DNA of 64,000 nucleotides from Diphasiastrum complanatum (GCA_029204225.1 CM055097.1:43194858-43258857); one strand, 5' to 3'. Positions 47,261 to 59,099 are shown, counted from the first letter of the stretch. Numbers and translations are program-made. The notes: generated by a model not told the origin, from the sequence alone.

Positions 47261-50200
47261 CTGTCACAAAAAGTGTGAATGAACCTTGCTAACATGACGA
47301 GAATAAAATTAACGAAACATTTGCTCAACATCAAGTAATAATGAATGTGCTGCTACTATACTGTCATGGGTTTTCAAATATAGAATCTTCTGCTGGCGTT
47401 GATCCTAGTTGAGAGATCCACATAACTGAGACAGCTTAAACAGATCGATTCGAAGCCAATAGATCATTCAACGTGAGAAGATACTTGATTGAAAAAACAT
47501 GAACAGTAGCATATCTCAAAAGATAAGTGGGAAACATAGATCTAGCAGCCCAGATGTTTTCTGCTTTCTCAACTTGCAGCTTTTTTTTATGCCCAAGATT
47601 TCAATCTTAAATATGACCATGATTCAAACTTAAACATAACCATGATCCATACAACATTATAAAATAACAAAATCAAATATAACCTGATTCATTCACAATA
47701 GAGTTCAAATAGGGCAGAACAGCAGCACAATCGGGAGAACTACCTTACTTTCAAGTAATCTCACAAGTAATCAGGGCCATCAGCAAAAGGTCCAGATTCT
47801 TTGACATTCAAAACTGGATAAACTCTTCGAACTGGAAACAAAGTTCTTTTAAGAAAAAATTGCGGTTCAGTGAAACCTTAATGCATAGCATGGTTTAAAA
47901 GCTAAAAAAATCCCTCACATTAGCATCCAGGAGTAGATGTAGATCGCACCAATACGAATATGTCCACAATAAATCTAGAAATCGGATACACATACATGCT
48001 AAACTGTAGTAGCTTTAAGTGGCAAACCCAAGGATCCAAAGGTCTATAGTTCAAACAACAGCTAATAAAATTGTGGGCCCTTAGTCCATGTAGATGTAAA
48101 AATAATACCTCCAGTCTGCAACAATTTACTAGTACAAATAGAACTGATTTCTCGTGTGTTTCGTCTAACAACTACAAATTTAAGGTCCAATGGTAATTTA
48201 AATTCCAGAAGAAAAGGGCTCAACCATTACCTTTTGTATAAGTTTGATCAACTCATTTCGTCGCGGAGTTTGAATCTTGCCTCTTTTTGAAATCTGCAAT
48301 ATGAACTTTATTAACCATCCTTGCAAACTAAAGTCAACAATTTGGTTAACCAACAATTGTGCTCCAAAACGTGTACACCATGTGTTTTGAAGCTCTCTTG
48401 AAATTCTGGGAGTTTTGTTTTAGAGCATTCTACAGAAGGCTCATTTCTTTTTGATAAATTTAATAAAAAGGGAGAAATAACCATGTTCGTGATTAAACTT
48501 GACTTTTGAAAACTGATATACACAGCCAGGGATAAAACTTAAGTCCAAAATGAAGAATTACAAGACCTAGCTATGGAGTATCTTAACTCAGATGCTAGAT
48601 CAACTATGAAAGCTTGAGAAAACTTGGCTATGGAAATATCACACACAAGGAGAATTGCATGAGCATCTCACAAACTCAAAAGTCTCAAGAAGAAATGAAT
48701 TGCTTGAGAGAGAGAGAGGAGGGCGTGGGTCCTCCAAATCCCTTGTGAGGCAAGCACCTCCTTTACATGCATGGAAAGTCTAGGTGTCAACCATGGGAGT
48801 GAGCTACTTGGCCAAGTGGGCCACTTGCACTAATTTACATAACTTAACAAAAAGGGGGGGTCATGCATTTAATTAAAACATGCCCCATGAGTTATGTACA
48901 ACTTAACTAATGCTTAGCCAAAAGGGGTAAAATAGGCATTACTCTTCAACACCCCCCCTTAATGGCAATTTTATTCAAACTGACACCCAACAAAGTTCTA
49001 AACTTTTCAAACTTATCTTTACTAAGTGGTTTAGTAAAAATATCAGCTGTCTGGTCGTTGGTGTCGCAATAAACTAGCTCGATCTCCCCACTGTGCACTT
49101 TCTCTCGTATAAAATGCTGGTCCACCTCTATATGTTTTGTCCGTGCATGATAGACTGGATTCCTTGCAAGCTGAATGCAGCTTTGGTTATCACAATGTAA
49201 CAATGTAGGTCTTACTTGAGCAATCTGCATGTCCTCAAGTAGACGGCGTAACCAAATGGCTTCACAAGCGGACCTCGTACTCGCCCTGTACTCAGCTTCA
49301 GTAGACGATAGAGCAATAGTAGGCTGCTTCTTACTGCACCACGATATAGCCCCTGAACCTAGGCTGAAGCAATAGCCTGTCGTCGATCTCCGATCGTCTC
49401 TATCACCTGCCCAATCAGAATCTGAATAGCCTTCCAGCTGAAGATTCCCGTCATCCGTGTATCCAATCCCATAGGTCACTGTCCCTCTCACATATCGTAG
49501 GATCCGCTTGGCTGCCTTCCAATGTGCTTCGGTAGGCTTACACATGTATTGACTTGCGATTCCAACCGCATAAGCAATATCCGGCCTGGTGGTAGTAAGG
49601 TAAATCAGGCTGCCCACTAACTGACGATAGAGCGTCTCATCTGCAAATGCTGGACCATCATCTTTTGATGGCTTGTTGCTTGCATCCATGGGTGTGCTGA
49701 TTGGTTTGCTTTCTTGCATGTTAAACTTCTTCAATAATTTCTGTGCATACAAAGCCTGTGAGATAAAAAGACAACGCTTTCCTTTCCAAACTTCAACTCC
49801 TAGGCAATAGTGTAGCAAACCCAAATCTTTCATTTCAAACTCATTAGAAAGATTCTTCTTAACACAAGCAATAAGCTTCTTATTGCTTCCCGTGATGAGT
49901 AGATCATCCACATAGAGCACAACAACCACAAAGTCTTCTCCTTCCCTGAAGACATAAAGATTGCAATCAGACTTACTCTTCTCAAACCCTTGCCTTGCAA
50001 AGTACTCATCAATTCGGCTATACCAAGCCCTTGGCGCCTGTTTGAGCCCATACAAGGCTTTCCTAAGCCTGCAAACCAGATTCTCCTTGCCTGTTATTTC
50101 AAATCCCTGCGGTTGTTCCATGTAAACCTCCTCCTGTAGGTGCCCATTAAGAAAGGCACTCTTGACATCCATTTGATGGACATCCCAATCAAAATATGAG

Positions 50201-53200
50201 GCTATAGCCAAAACAGTCCTGATAGATGTCATTTTAGCAACAGGTGCGAATGTCTCATCATAGTCTAGCCCCTCTTGCTGAGCATAGCCTTTCGCCACCA
50301 ACCTTGCCTTGTACTTGTCCACTGTTCCATTGGCATGAAACTTGGTCTTATAGACCCACTTGCAACCTATTGGTTGCTTCCCTTCTGGCAATGTAGTGAG
50401 CTCCCATGTGTCATTCTTGACAATGGAGTCGTACTCCTCCTGCATGGCATGTTGCCATACCTTTTCTCTCACGGCTTCGTGAAAGAATTGTGGCTCATCT
50501 GCATTCAGAATAGTGGACATAAGAGCAAAGTTAGTCTCTTGTCTCTCATGAGACCTAAGAGATCTTCTGACACCCTGTTCACTGCTCTCTCCTTCTTCAA
50601 TCATTTGACCTTCTTTGATTGTTTCCCAATACCACCTAGGTAGCTTCTTCCTAGCAGTAGGTGATGTGGATGGTGACCACGTATCCCATGGTACTGTTTT
50701 AGTCTTCCGTTTGTCCCCAACTTCTGCTTCTGGTACTTGGCCAAAAAGAGGTCTTGAACTAGTAGGTTCGATTTCCTGTTGTTGCTCCTGCACTTGAGGC
50801 TTACAGGACTCTTGACTAGGATCCTCATCCGTGGAATCAATCAAGGGTATGAACTCAGTAATTCCTTCCTTCTCCTGCTCCTGTATCTTGGGTGCATGCT
50901 CTTCATCAAAGATGACATCTCGACTTAGGATCTTCCTCCTGTTTTCAAGATCATATAGCACATAAGCTTTCTCACCTTCACTATACCCAAAAAAGACACA
51001 CTTTACGGATTTTGCATCAAGTTTCTTCCGCAAGTCCTTTGGTATATGTGCATATGCTGTACACCCAAATACTCGAAGGCTGCCCACTTTGGGCTTCTTG
51101 CCACTATATGCCTCTTCTGGCGTGATTCCTTCAACTGCTTTGGTTGGACTTCTATTCAATAGAAAAACAGCAGTTGCTACCGCTTCTGCCCAAAAGGAAT
51201 TTGGCAACCCCTTTGCCTTGAGCATGCTTCGCACACTCAACTATAGACCTGTTTTTCCGCTCAGCCACGCCGTTTTGCTGCGGTGTATGTGGAGCAGTAA
51301 ACTGTCTCTTTATCCCACATGCTTTGCAAAGATCTTTGAACTCATCAGAAATATACTCACCACCCTTATCTGACCTGAGAGTCTTTAACCTCTTTCCTGT
51401 GTGGTTTTCCACCATAGCTTTCCACTGTTTGAAGTATTTGAACGCTTCAGATTTCAGTTTCAGAAAATAGACCCATACCTTCCGAGAGAAATCATCTACG
51501 AAGGTCATGAGATAGTATGCCCCCCCTGCTGATTTGACCTGCATGGGACCACATAAATCTGAATGCACAAGTTCAAGAATGCCCTTGGCCCTGGTAGCTT
51601 TCTCCTTTGGAAACTTTTTCCTCTGTTGCTTCCCTAATGCACAAGCCTCACATGTATCTGAAGAAGACTTAATGCTAGGAAGATCTACTACCATTTTGTG
51701 CCTGTTCAAAACTTGCAAACTTTTGTAACTCAAATGACCATATCTCTCATGCCAAAGCTTGTCCCAATTAGTATCTCTTGCAGACAAGGCCTCTTGGCTA
51801 GGAATGGTTGTGAAAAGCTTGTAAAGACCTCCTTCTTGCATTCCCTTGGCTACCACTTTGAAGTTCTTCTCTTTGTCTTTTACCAAACATTTAGAATCAT
51901 TAAACTCTACCACCATGTTCTGTTTGGTAATGGCACCAACAGATAACAAGTTCTTAGCCAACCCTGGTACATGCAACACACTTTTAATTTCCTTCACCTC
52001 ACCTGATGATAGCTGTATTGCAACTGTACCTTTGCCCCTCACCATACGTGTAGAATTATCTCCAAGGCAAACATGTTGGCTATCTTCTGTCTCCTCATAG
52101 GTGCTGAACCAATCTCTATGAGGTGTCATGTGCTTTGAGGCTCCAGAATCAATGTACCATCCACCAAATGTGGATTCAGATGATAGGGCTGCGGTGAATA
52201 GCTCAAGCACACCAGATTGCTCCTCCTCTGCAACTTTGTCAACAAAGTGACTCTGCTGGTTCTTTCCCTTCTTCTGATCACTTTGCTTCTTCCTGCATTC
52301 AAAAGCAAAATGCCCATACTTACCACAATAGTTGCAGTTGCCCTTCCTCTTGGGTGTAGATGAGGAATTGGTGCTTGACTCCTCTCCAACCTGTAACTTG
52401 GACACCTGCTGCTCCAAGCTTTGCTTTGAGTTCTTCTTTTTGCCTTTGCCTTTCTTCTGAAAGTTTTGCTTCTTCTTAGAAGCAAATGCAAGCTCTGGAT
52501 TATCTTCCCTTTCAGAAAGATTCTTCCTTCTCATCTCCTCCTGTAAAAGAAGACCACATAACTCCCCAAAGGTTGGGAGTTTCTCCCTAGCAGAAAGGGA
52601 CATCACATAGTCTTGATAGTTGAATGACAAGCTGTTCAAGACTATGGGAACAATACTCCTGTCACTTACTTTCTCTCCAACTGAAGCAAGCTGATCCAAT
52701 AGGTCCTTGACCTTTGTAATATGATCACCAATTGTTGCACCTGCTTCCATCTTGAGAGTATGTAACCTGTTTTGCAAATACACCAGCTTGGCTGAATCCA
52801 CTGTTTCAAACATAGACTTCAGAATTGTCCAAGCATCAGCTGCATCCCTTGCATTGCAAATGTGAGGAATAATATTGTCCTTGACAGAAAGATTGATTAT
52901 CCTATGAGCTTTATGTCTCCTGTTCATGTAGTCCTTCAATTCAGGATCAGATGTTGGTACAGGTTCTGAACCTGTCATGACCTCCCAGCAATTCTTATCC
53001 ATCAAGATATTGGCTATCTTGAACTTCCACACTCTGTAGTTTGTGCCATCTAGTTTGCTAGATTCACCCAGCAAACTCTCCCCAAGACTTGCCATGCTAA
53101 AATCTGTGCTTAAAACAGAAGCTCAACTTGAAAGAGATCAGAAAAGAACAGCTTCCAGCAACAAGGGTTTAACCCCAAACTAGGGTATGTAGCCACTTCA

Positions 53201-56200
53201 AGGCAACCCTTCAGCTCCTGCTTTTGTCTTTGCCACTTGGTGTGGCCTCACTAGCACAAGCACTAGGCTCCACTGGAACAGAAACCAGAAGCCCCTACAG
53301 AAAGTGCGCCCTACTTTTGTGTAAGCTCCTCCAGAAAAACTCTCCAAAACTTAGCCAGATTTAGAAAGTTTTTGGATCATCCCACTCCCCTTGCCAATAG
53401 CTCACCAACAGTGCAAGACTCCACCTGATCTGACACCTGTAGATCAAATGCTCCCTCTTTCAAGATTAAGGTGCTTGTAGAAGATAAGAATCTTCTCAAG
53501 AATCTAAGCACTGAAGTTTCTCTCTCTCAGACTCACAGGCTAGACAACCTGCTCTGATACCATGAAGAATTACAAGACCTAGCTATGGAGTATCTTAACT
53601 CAGATGCTAGATCAACTATGAAAGCTTGAGAAAACTTGGCTATGGAAATATCACACACAAGGAGAATTGCATGAGCATCTCACAAACTCAAAAGTCTCAA
53701 GAAGAAATGAATTGCTTGAGAGAGAGAGGAGGGCGTGGGTCCTCCAAATCCCTTGTGAGGCAAGCACCTCCTTTACATGCATGGAAAGTCTAGGTGTCAA
53801 CCATGGGAGTGAGCTACTTGGCCAAGTGGGCCACTTGCACTAATTTACATAACTTAACAAAAAGGGGGGGTCATGCATTTAATTAAAACATGCCCCATGA
53901 GTTATGTACAACTTAACTAATGCTTAGCCAAAAGGGGTAAAATAGGCATTACTCTTCAACACAAAAGTCTATTATATCTAGAATTGATCCGCTGTGATAG
54001 GAATCAGTCTATGTACACATGCTCCAGTTTCTACACCACCAACAATTTATGATTTAGGGTTTCTAGATGTAATGAAACCTGGTTTCTACGTTTAAGTTTC
54101 CAATGTACCTTTTTATATGTATCATTAGTATGTGTAGCCATAGTCTAGATTATAGTTCAACCTTCAAAGGATCTATGTTTGTAGCAACTATATAAATAAT
54201 GCATTTCGTGAGTTTAGCTTAGGTTTTATACTACTAAAGTATAGATTGTAGTAAAATTCCTACTATAAACCTAATCTACGTAACACATCAAACCCTGTTA
54301 ATATGAATCGTTAGAATATCAATATAATGCCTATGCAAATGTTTAGGGCACTAAATATCTGCTCATTTGTTTGTTTTGCAAGACTGATCTCTTGCTGATA
54401 CCATGCCGGTCGCTAGTAGGGGCATTTGGGTTGAGGTTGAGGTCACAAAGGGGGATGTGGCTACATTCAAAGGCTCAGGTACCTGTAGATGGAGATGCCT
54501 ACACTGTGGTGGGGTCTTCACTGGATCACTCACCGAGCTCGGAGCTCATTTGCTACAACTCAGAGGGCCAGATGGGTGAGAAATGGGCATATCTACCTGC
54601 CCCAGGATTTCTGATGAGGAGGTGCAGAGGCTCATGGACATGTACGGGTCTGATGGTACCTCCACGCAGCCAATCAGACCAGCAGATACCTTTGTTTGAG
54701 AGTCAGTATTAGTGGCAGGGCCTAGCACAGGTGTAGGAGCAAGCACATCACAGGCAAAGGGTGGTTTGGGGCCAGTACACGGTCCAAGTTTAGCTCCTCC
54801 AGTTCCAACCACAGCACCAGAGCCTAGTTCAGTGGCAGGCCCTTCCCATCCCACATCGTCGTCAACAGCAGATGCACCATGTGCCACAACAGATTCTACC
54901 AAATGGGGGGAGCAGATCGAGTATCTGACGCTCCACGGTCGGACACACCCACACATCACCCAGCATCTACCACAACCACACCCACTGCTAGACGACGGGC
55001 ACCTCATGTGCAACAGAGGGCAGTTAGGCCCAGGTCGCAGCAGACACTGGAGCGTTCTGGGTGGCAGAGAGGGCTGCATGCCCATAGTACCAGACAGGTC
55101 AGTCGGTTCTTCTGTGACTGTGGCATTCCCTTTGCCATTGCTGACACCTGGGGTTTCATAGAGCTTATGACGTTGGTTGCATCAGTGGATGCTAGTTGGA
55201 GACCACCCGGGAGAGGCCTCCAGCCAAGGGAGCAGACCATCACAAGGGAGCTGAGCTCTATTCGCACAGCTTGGGAGAGGTATGTCCTGCACCCTTACTG
55301 TTTTGTGCTGTCCAACAGCCATGTCTCTTCTTACAATTTGCTGTCCAAGATCCTCCGACACCGCACTTGGCTGTCCAAGATCTTCCAAAACTGGTCCTTG
55401 CTGTCCAACAATTCCTACAGGCTGATTTTGAGCAACAACGGACGGTTCTTGATGAACATTAGGCTCTAAACTTGATGAGGTGTTGGGCAGGTCGAAACTA
55501 GTTGATTGCTGCCCCTTATCTCCAGCAATAGAAGATGGTACCAAATCTGGAAAAACTTCAACATTCACACTATGTGGGTTGTCCCCTTTCAAGATATGAG
55601 TTGGGGCCACATCTAATGAATTCTTTTCATCAAAATGCACATCACGACTAACAATAATCTTGTTAGTGCTCAAATTGGAACTTCCTTTGAACCTTACTTG
55701 AAAAAGGTGTAGTGACTGTTGACAACCACCCTCGTGCCCCATTGTTCTTCGATGGTTACTATACCAGCCCAACCTATTGTCAACTAGCCTTAGTCATGTT
55801 CCAGTATTCAAAGGCTCCTTAGGCACGTTGGTTACTTGAGTGGGTGAGATGGGGCCAGGCCAAATGGCAAAGATCGAACCCTATAGTAAAGTTGTCATAG
55901 TAGTGCCAGTCCTAACCCTATGATAACATATGTCAAAAGGCTCCTTAAGGGCCTCCAAGAATAAACCTATGTGTAGAGCAGACTGCAATCTTTAGCCTCT
56001 TGAGTTCTTTGTAGGAGATTAGGGGCTCTCATGTAGTTCCTTTTGGTAGAGGATCCACAAGTTACTTCGTCACCAACAAGTTGCTTGACAGTATAGAGAT
56101 CATAGTTAAAGATTTCCACATAATCATTCAATTTGTTGCCTATATTCGATGGATCCTTGGGCCCTTTTTGGGTAAGACTAGGCCAGGGCCAAATGATATT

Positions 56201-58975
56201 ATATGGTGAAGATCAAACATCAAACCCTCTATTTCTTTGGATGGAGGATCTGCAAGTTACTTCATCATCAACGAGTTGATTGATTGTACAATGATCGTAG
56301 TTGGAAATTACCATAGAGTCACTCAATTTGTTGCCTATATCTATGTAATGCAATGCTCTATGTGATGCATCATTGTTAACTCCTCCCCACTTTGACTCCC
56401 TTCACTGAAGAGTCCTCTGCACCACAACACAGCTACATACCAAGAATCTCTTCATTGGATTGTGCATCTCAATTTAAGGATAGATAGCCACATAAATCAG
56501 AATAGATGAGGATTATTAAGAACTCGTGCTTTACCGTGGCTCACTGATAGCTCTCTTTAAGAGAAACAAAACAATGATATTGTTGTTTGCTTTCCTTTAT
56601 ACAGACTCTTCGAGTGTACAAAATATTTTGCAATTAGAAGCGGATTTGAAAAACACTGTTGATGTTTATAAAATTTTTTGATTATAGCTCAAGCAACATG
56701 AGAAAGAAGAGCTACCTCAGGAAGATCTATAAACCCAGCTGGCAAAGCAGGCTGACTCTCTTCGATCATAATTTCCAGCAGCTGGTCCAAAGTCTTTGCA
56801 TTTGCGGTTTCTCAGATTCAGAAACCATAAGTTGGCCACCAGTACCAACTGGCACATTTCCAATCCAACCCCACTCCCTTGCCAAGTTCCACATCATCTG
56901 TAATTCGTCAACTGAGTGAAGAGGTCCAGTCCAAAGAGGGCCTGATATTATCAAAGATGGAGCCTGCATCATCTTTCATATAACTCAGAAAAAGACCGAG
57001 CCTTGTTATAATTACAGCAGCAAATGGATGCAAAGCTTGAGCCATATCATCAGCTCCAATATGCAAAAATATCTATGTGCCTATAGTAAATCCAATATAT
57101 GGTAGACTAAACTGCAAATTTAACTTTCATTGAACAATAAGTCACAAAACACATGACAGAAGTCCAAAAATCATAAAAAAGAATTTCAAAGCTTTTTGGA
57201 TAAATAAAGAGTCAGACAAGATAAAAAATCATGAGACTCTGGATTTTGGTGAAATAGGTAACTAAAGAAACGATACCACTGAGCATCATATCTAACTATG
57301 AATGATGAATCTGGGATCCTCCCTATTGACCATAGTACTGAATTACATACCTTTACTTGGCTGCAAGTACAATTCACGTTACCAAGGTCTTCCCATTGTA
57401 CAGTTTGAGAAGAACCACATGAGCGGCAGTACGCAATGAATCCATAATGCCTGCACGTGTACTTTAATTTAGCTATTGAATCACACCGACTTCACAAAAC
57501 TCACCAAGAAGCTGATGCAATGCTAGAAGACTAAAATATCGTTTGCATCAACAGAAAGAAATAGCTTGCTAAGACCTTACAAAAAGTGTTTTCAATGTGA
57601 AAGCACATGCATGTACAAGAAAACAGATGGTGAGATAAGATTGAAAAGCAGGGTACATGTTCTTTATGAGCTTGCCTTGGCGCACACGAAGCATGACCCG
57701 AAACACAGTTCCATGATAAGAATAGTAAGAAAAGAAAGGCGAAACATTCAAATTACGCATTGCAGCATCCCTAATCACACCGCCGATCAACATCCGAAGC
57801 CCTATCTCATTGCAGTAGGGCATCTGTCTCACAAAAGCTCCATATGCTGCCAATGCACTATATCACAACATATTCGACAGTCATGGGTAAAACCTGTATA
57901 GGTTACTTTCCATATTGTTTCTTTAGTTGCTTACAGTTATGGATTATGATTTATGGTTCAGGGTTTTTAAAATTTAAAAACCACTCACCATAATAAGAAA
58001 ATACATATGTTGTGAGCCACAAGCACTACTTCATCTGCTCACGATAATCACAAACCCTCACCCCTAAACCCTAAATTATGAACATATGTCAGGACGTAAA
58101 ATGGGCATGCAAATGTCTATCGCAAATAAGGTAGTACAGCATATATCAGCTCAAGAATCAAGCCAGTATGAAAATAAATACAAAAAAAGTGCATATGAAA
58201 AATGTAATACATTGTGCGTGAAGGGCAATTCTCACTTGTACGGTCGTCGGCCACCTGATGAGACACCATCCGTTGAGGTCACATACAGAAGCCCGCCATG
58301 CCGAACTGCCGCCAACGCAGACCTTAAACATACTGAGCTGCTCCCAAATGAATCTACATCGATGAGGTCAAAATAATCATTGGCGAGATATCGACTCGAT
58401 AGTAATCTATTGGCATCCACATGAGTCACCTTCCAATTAGAGGATTCTGCTGTTAAAATATGGTCAGTCAGACAATGGGATTGTGTAAGGATGGATGTAG
58501 AACCGATAACCGAACAACGCTCAAGGTTTTGAAGCATGAACTGTTTGCAAGCATCATTAGCCAATACAAAATCAGCCCCTGAATGCATGATATATCGCAT
58601 CGCTCGAACACCGCAGCCACACATGGCATCCAGTACCCTGAGACTTCCCTTTTCCAGTTTGTGAGCAGCGGCGGCCAGCACCCCTAAATCTCGGCCGAGC
58701 GAACTTTCACTGCGGTAGAATGCATTCCCCACAGCGAACCTCACATCCCGCTCACACCTCAACCCCTGTTCCTGCTGCTTCTGCTGCTGCACACAATCAT
58801 TATCATCGTCATCGTCATCATCCACCGTTTGTGAGGCAGCATTAGTCTTAGAGGATGATGCCGCTGCGGCTGTGGAGATATGATGAAGATATTTGCATTT
58901 GGTTGGAGGAGGAAGTAAAGAACATTTAGGGTGCGAGAAAGCGTGCAGAGACACCCTCCATCCACTTTCTATCAT
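47159..58975 (-). CDS. TRM1: tRNA (guanine26-N2)-dimethyltransferase, TRM1-like, seven exons
   Basis: The enzyme would use S-adenosylmethionine to methylate G26 of tRNA. Exons on the minus strand are 58975-58236, 57857-57657, 57450-57351, 56963-56856, 56793-56716, 48293-48231 and 47260-47159. All borders are GT-AG and phases agree, giving 463 residues. The ATG at 58975 is the first in frame after an upstream stop. Residues 1-50 look like an organelle transit peptide, followed by an acidic run. Key sites are the SAM loop VLDAMCGCG (114-122), DVDSFGS (206-212, the family's DPxG-type motif), TSTDG (233-237), [11 protein letters not shown] in exon 2, a C322-x2-C325...C341-x-C343 zinc site in exon 3, and [10 protein letters not shown] in exon 4. 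Exon 7 ends with [19 protein letters not shown] and a TGA. Intron 5 spans about 8.4 kb and holds nested transposons. The DxDSFG form suggests the organellar TRM1 paralogue of plants. The exact C-terminus could differ if a donor at AAAA/GTACTA is used. Confidence 0.85.
47261..48230 (-). other. TRM1 intron 6
   Basis: 970 bp, AT-rich. Open frames inside it (for example 47920-48171) show no TRM1 similarity and are treated as intronic. Confidence 0.6.
48231..48293 (-). CDS. TRM1: TRM1-like exon 6
   Basis: 21 codons, [20 protein letters not shown] plus Lys, the family's segment after the IMIEES helix. Acceptor ATTGCAG, donor AAAAG/GTAATG. It lies 8.4 kb from exon 5. Confidence 0.75.
48546..48550. 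other. Target-site duplication of copia J (left copy)
   Basis: caaaa, repeated at 53962-53966. Confidence 0.85.
48551..48951 (-). repeat. 3' LTR of copia J
   Basis: 401 bp with one extra GA unit relative to its partner. Confidence 0.92.
48946..51240 (-). CDS. Copia J Pol: integrase C-terminus, RT and RNase H
   Basis: Open frame of about 764 codons that begins inside integrase after a frameshift. It reads [20 protein letters not shown], the hinge ([11 protein letters not shown]), RT ([34 protein letters not shown]) and RNase H ([30 protein letters not shown]), ending near [13 protein letters not shown]. All RT and RNase H motifs are intact. The start shown is only where the frame opens. Confidence 0.9.
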   Translation of the reverse strand: MSVRSMLKAKGLPNSFWAEAVATAVFLLNRSPTKAVEGITPEEAYSGKKPKVGSLRVFGCTAYAHIPKDLRKKLDAKSVKCVFFGYSEGEKAYVLYDLENRRKILSRDVIFDEEHAPKIQEQEKEGITEFIPLIDSTDEDPSQESCKPQVQEQQQEIEPTSSRPLFGQVPEAEVGDKRKTKTVPWDTWSPSTSPTARKKLPRWYWETIKEGQMIEEGESSEQGVRRSLRSHERQETNFALMSTILNADEPQFFHEAVREKVWQHAMQEEYDSIVKNDTWELTTLPEGKQPIGCKWVYKTKFHANGTVDKYKARLVAKGYAQQEGLDYDETFAPVAKMTSIRTVLAIASYFDWDVHQMDVKSAFLNGHLQEEVYMEQPQGFEITGKENLVCRLRKALYGLKQAPRAWYSRIDEYFARQGFEKSKSDCNLYVFREGEDFVVVVLYVDDLLITGSNKKLIACVKKNLSNEFEMKDLGLLHYCLGVEVWKGKRCLFISQALYAQKLLKKFNMQESKPISTPMDASNKPSKDDGPAFADETLYRQLVGSLIYLTTTRPDIAYAVGIASQYMCKPTEAHWKAAKRILRYVRGTVTYGIGYTDDGNLQLEGYSDSDWAGDRDDRRSTTGYCFSLGSGAISWCSKKQPTIALSSTEAEYRASTRSACEAIWLRRLLEDMQIAQVRPTLLHCDNQSCIQLARNPVYHARTKHIEVDQHFIREKVHSGEIELVYCDTNDQTADIFTKPLSKDKFEKFRTLLGVSLNKIAIKGGC
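51152..53095 (-). CDS. Copia J Gag, protease and integrase core
   Basis: The ATG at 53095 starts [10 protein letters not shown]. Gag ([15 protein letters not shown]) is followed by the knuckle [14 protein letters not shown], protease [13 protein letters not shown], the integrase zinc region ([22 protein letters not shown]) and core ([38 protein letters not shown]). The frame then leaves Pol at about 51218, where two bases appear to be missing relative to the expected reading, and ends in nonsense. The break uncouples RT from Gag. Confidence 0.9.
   Translation of the reverse strand: MASLGESLLGESSKLDGTNYRVWKFKIANILMDKNCWEVMTGSEPVPTSDPELKDYMNRRHKAHRIINLSVKDNIIPHICNARDAADAWTILKSMFETVDSAKLVYLQNRLHTLKMEAGATIGDHITKVKDLLDQLASVGEKVSDRSIVPIVLNSLSFNYQDYVMSLSAREKLPTFGELCGLLLQEEMRRKNLSEREDNPELAFASKKKQNFQKKGKGKKKNSKQSLEQQVSKLQVGEESSTNSSSTPKRKGNCNYCGKYGHFAFECRKKQSDQKKGKNQQSHFVDKVAEEEQSGVLELFTAALSSESTFGGWYIDSGASKHMTPHRDWFSTYEETEDSQHVCLGDNSTRMVRGKGTVAIQLSSGEVKEIKSVLHVPGLAKNLLSVGAITKQNMVVEFNDSKCLVKDKEKNFKVVAKGMQEGGLYKLFTTIPSQEALSARDTNWDKLWHERYGHLSYKSLQVLNRHKMVVDLPSIKSSSDTCEACALGKQQRKKFPKEKATRAKGILELVHSDLCGPMQVKSAGGAYYLMTFVDDFSRKVWVYFLKLKSEAFKYFKQWKAMVENHTGKRLKTLRSDKGGEYISDEFKDLCKACGIKRQFTAPHTPQQNGVAERKNRSIVECAKHAQGKGVAKFLLGRSGSNCCFSIE
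53551..53562 (-). other. Primer-binding site of copia J
   Basis: Minus-strand TGGTATCAGAGC, immediately next to the 5' LTR. Confidence 0.88.
53563..53961 (-). repeat. 5' LTR of copia J
   Basis: 399 bp, followed by the right target-site copy caaaa at 53962-53966. Confidence 0.92.
53967..54399. other. TRM1 intron 5, unique part
   Basis: AT-rich sequence with no recognised feature between copia J and the hAT relic. Confidence 0.5.
54400..55275 (+). pseudogene. hAT-type DNA transposase relic
   Basis: One frame near 54455-54570 spells a BED-finger-like pattern ([20 protein letters not shown], then AHLLQLRG), a DNA-binding domain of hAT transposases. After a Ser/Pro/Thr-rich linker (54712-54900), the frame at 54879-55275 has [20 protein letters not shown] and further text like the DUF659 domain that precedes the hAT catalytic core. 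The RNase H-like catalytic part and the dimerisation domain are absent, and the frame shifts at least twice. It sits antisense in TRM1 intron 5. No terminal inverted repeats were found. Confidence 0.55.
55276..55770 (-). pseudogene. Copia K integrase-hinge fragment
   Basis: The minus-strand frame 55772-55182 holds [18 protein letters not shown], the conserved end of copia integrase. A variable Pro/Ser/Gln linker follows with short repeats of a [13 protein letters not shown] type. It abuts the hAT relic, and no other part of this element is nearby. Confidence 0.65.
55771..56715. other. TRM1 intron 5, right part, with 195-bp degenerate tandem repeat
   Basis: No gene. A stretch starting gaggatccacaagttacttc (56049) recurs in diverged form from 56244 (offset 195 bp), including caatttgttgcctatat in both. 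The rest is unassigned intron. Confidence 0.5.
56716..56793 (-). CDS. TRM1: TRM1-like exon 5
   Basis: 26 codons ([20 protein letters not shown]). It is separated from exon 4 by only 62 nt, which shift the frame and are bounded by GT and AG. The donor reads CTGAG/GTAGCT. Confidence 0.8.
56856..56963 (-). CDS. TRM1: TRM1-like exon 4
   Basis: 36 codons, phase 0 at both ends, containing [18 protein letters not shown]. The donor reads GGAAAT/GTGCCA. Confidence 0.82.
57351..57450 (-). CDS. TRM1: TRM1-like exon 3 (zinc site)
   Basis: Begins after CGTGCAG and ends AAG/GTATGT. Encodes [12 protein letters not shown]...NCTCSQVK with four metal-ligand cysteines. Confidence 0.85.
57657..57857 (-). CDS. 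TRM1: TRM1-like exon 2
   Basis: Begins after ATATAG and encodes [20 protein letters not shown]. It ends AACAT/GTACCC in phase 2, which is needed to read HYGF in exon 3. Confidence 0.85.
58236..58975 (-). CDS. TRM1: TRM1-like exon 1
   Basis: 246 codons plus two bases. It holds the putative transit peptide, acidic tract and most of the methyltransferase fold. The donor reads TACAA/GTGAGA. Confidence 0.88.
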
Positions 58976-59099
58976 CTCTCTCTCTCGCTCTCCATCCCTT
59001 ATTTCGTCCTCCTTGCCAAGCTCTTGAGGGCGCCTCCTAGTCTTGCTCAGGGATTCAATACAATAGTGCAAGAAGAGATGCCCATCCGTAGGCTCTTAA

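Larger units (their letters stand above)
48551..53961 (-). mobile_element. Complete copia retrotransposon J in TRM1 intron 5
   Basis: 5411 bp with LTRs at 48551-48951 and 53563-53961 (401 and 399 bp, TGAAGAATTA...CTCTTCAACA). By eye they differ only by one GA unit. It has a PBS (53551-53562), a polypurine tract AAGGGGGGG (48952-48960) and a caaaa duplication. This is the youngest insertion in the window. It lies in the same orientation as the host gene, so its LTR poly(A) signals could act on the host transcript. The coding region is split in two frames by one frameshift in integrase. Confidence 0.93.

Noticed and set aside
47780-47870. Exon-like stretch after TTTCCAG ([13 protein letters not shown])
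   Set aside because: It has a good acceptor and a frame to a stop, but lies before exon 7 on the gene's strand and has no family match.
47920-48171. Open frame between TRM1 exons 6 and 7 as a coding exon
   Set aside because: No TRM1 similarity. Direct joining of exons 6 and 7 is in phase and gives the expected GYAASRSH segment.
55004-55267. Minus-strand open frame across the hAT relic
   Set aside because: It is the antisense shadow of the plus-strand frame that carries the DUF659-like text.
57640-57680. GC-AG intron after CGCCAAG in TRM1 exon 2
   Set aside because: It looks like a GC donor, but it puts exon 3 in the wrong frame. The GT donor at 57655-57656 keeps HYGF and the zinc site in frame.
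58045-58080. Interstitial telomere repeat (ccctaaa)
   Set aside because: Only about two units, too few to separate from chance in AT-rich DNA.
58976-59071. Longer TRM1 N-terminus starting at 59071
   Set aside because: The codon is TTG and no ATG lies between it and the upstream stop; the ATG at 58975 is used.
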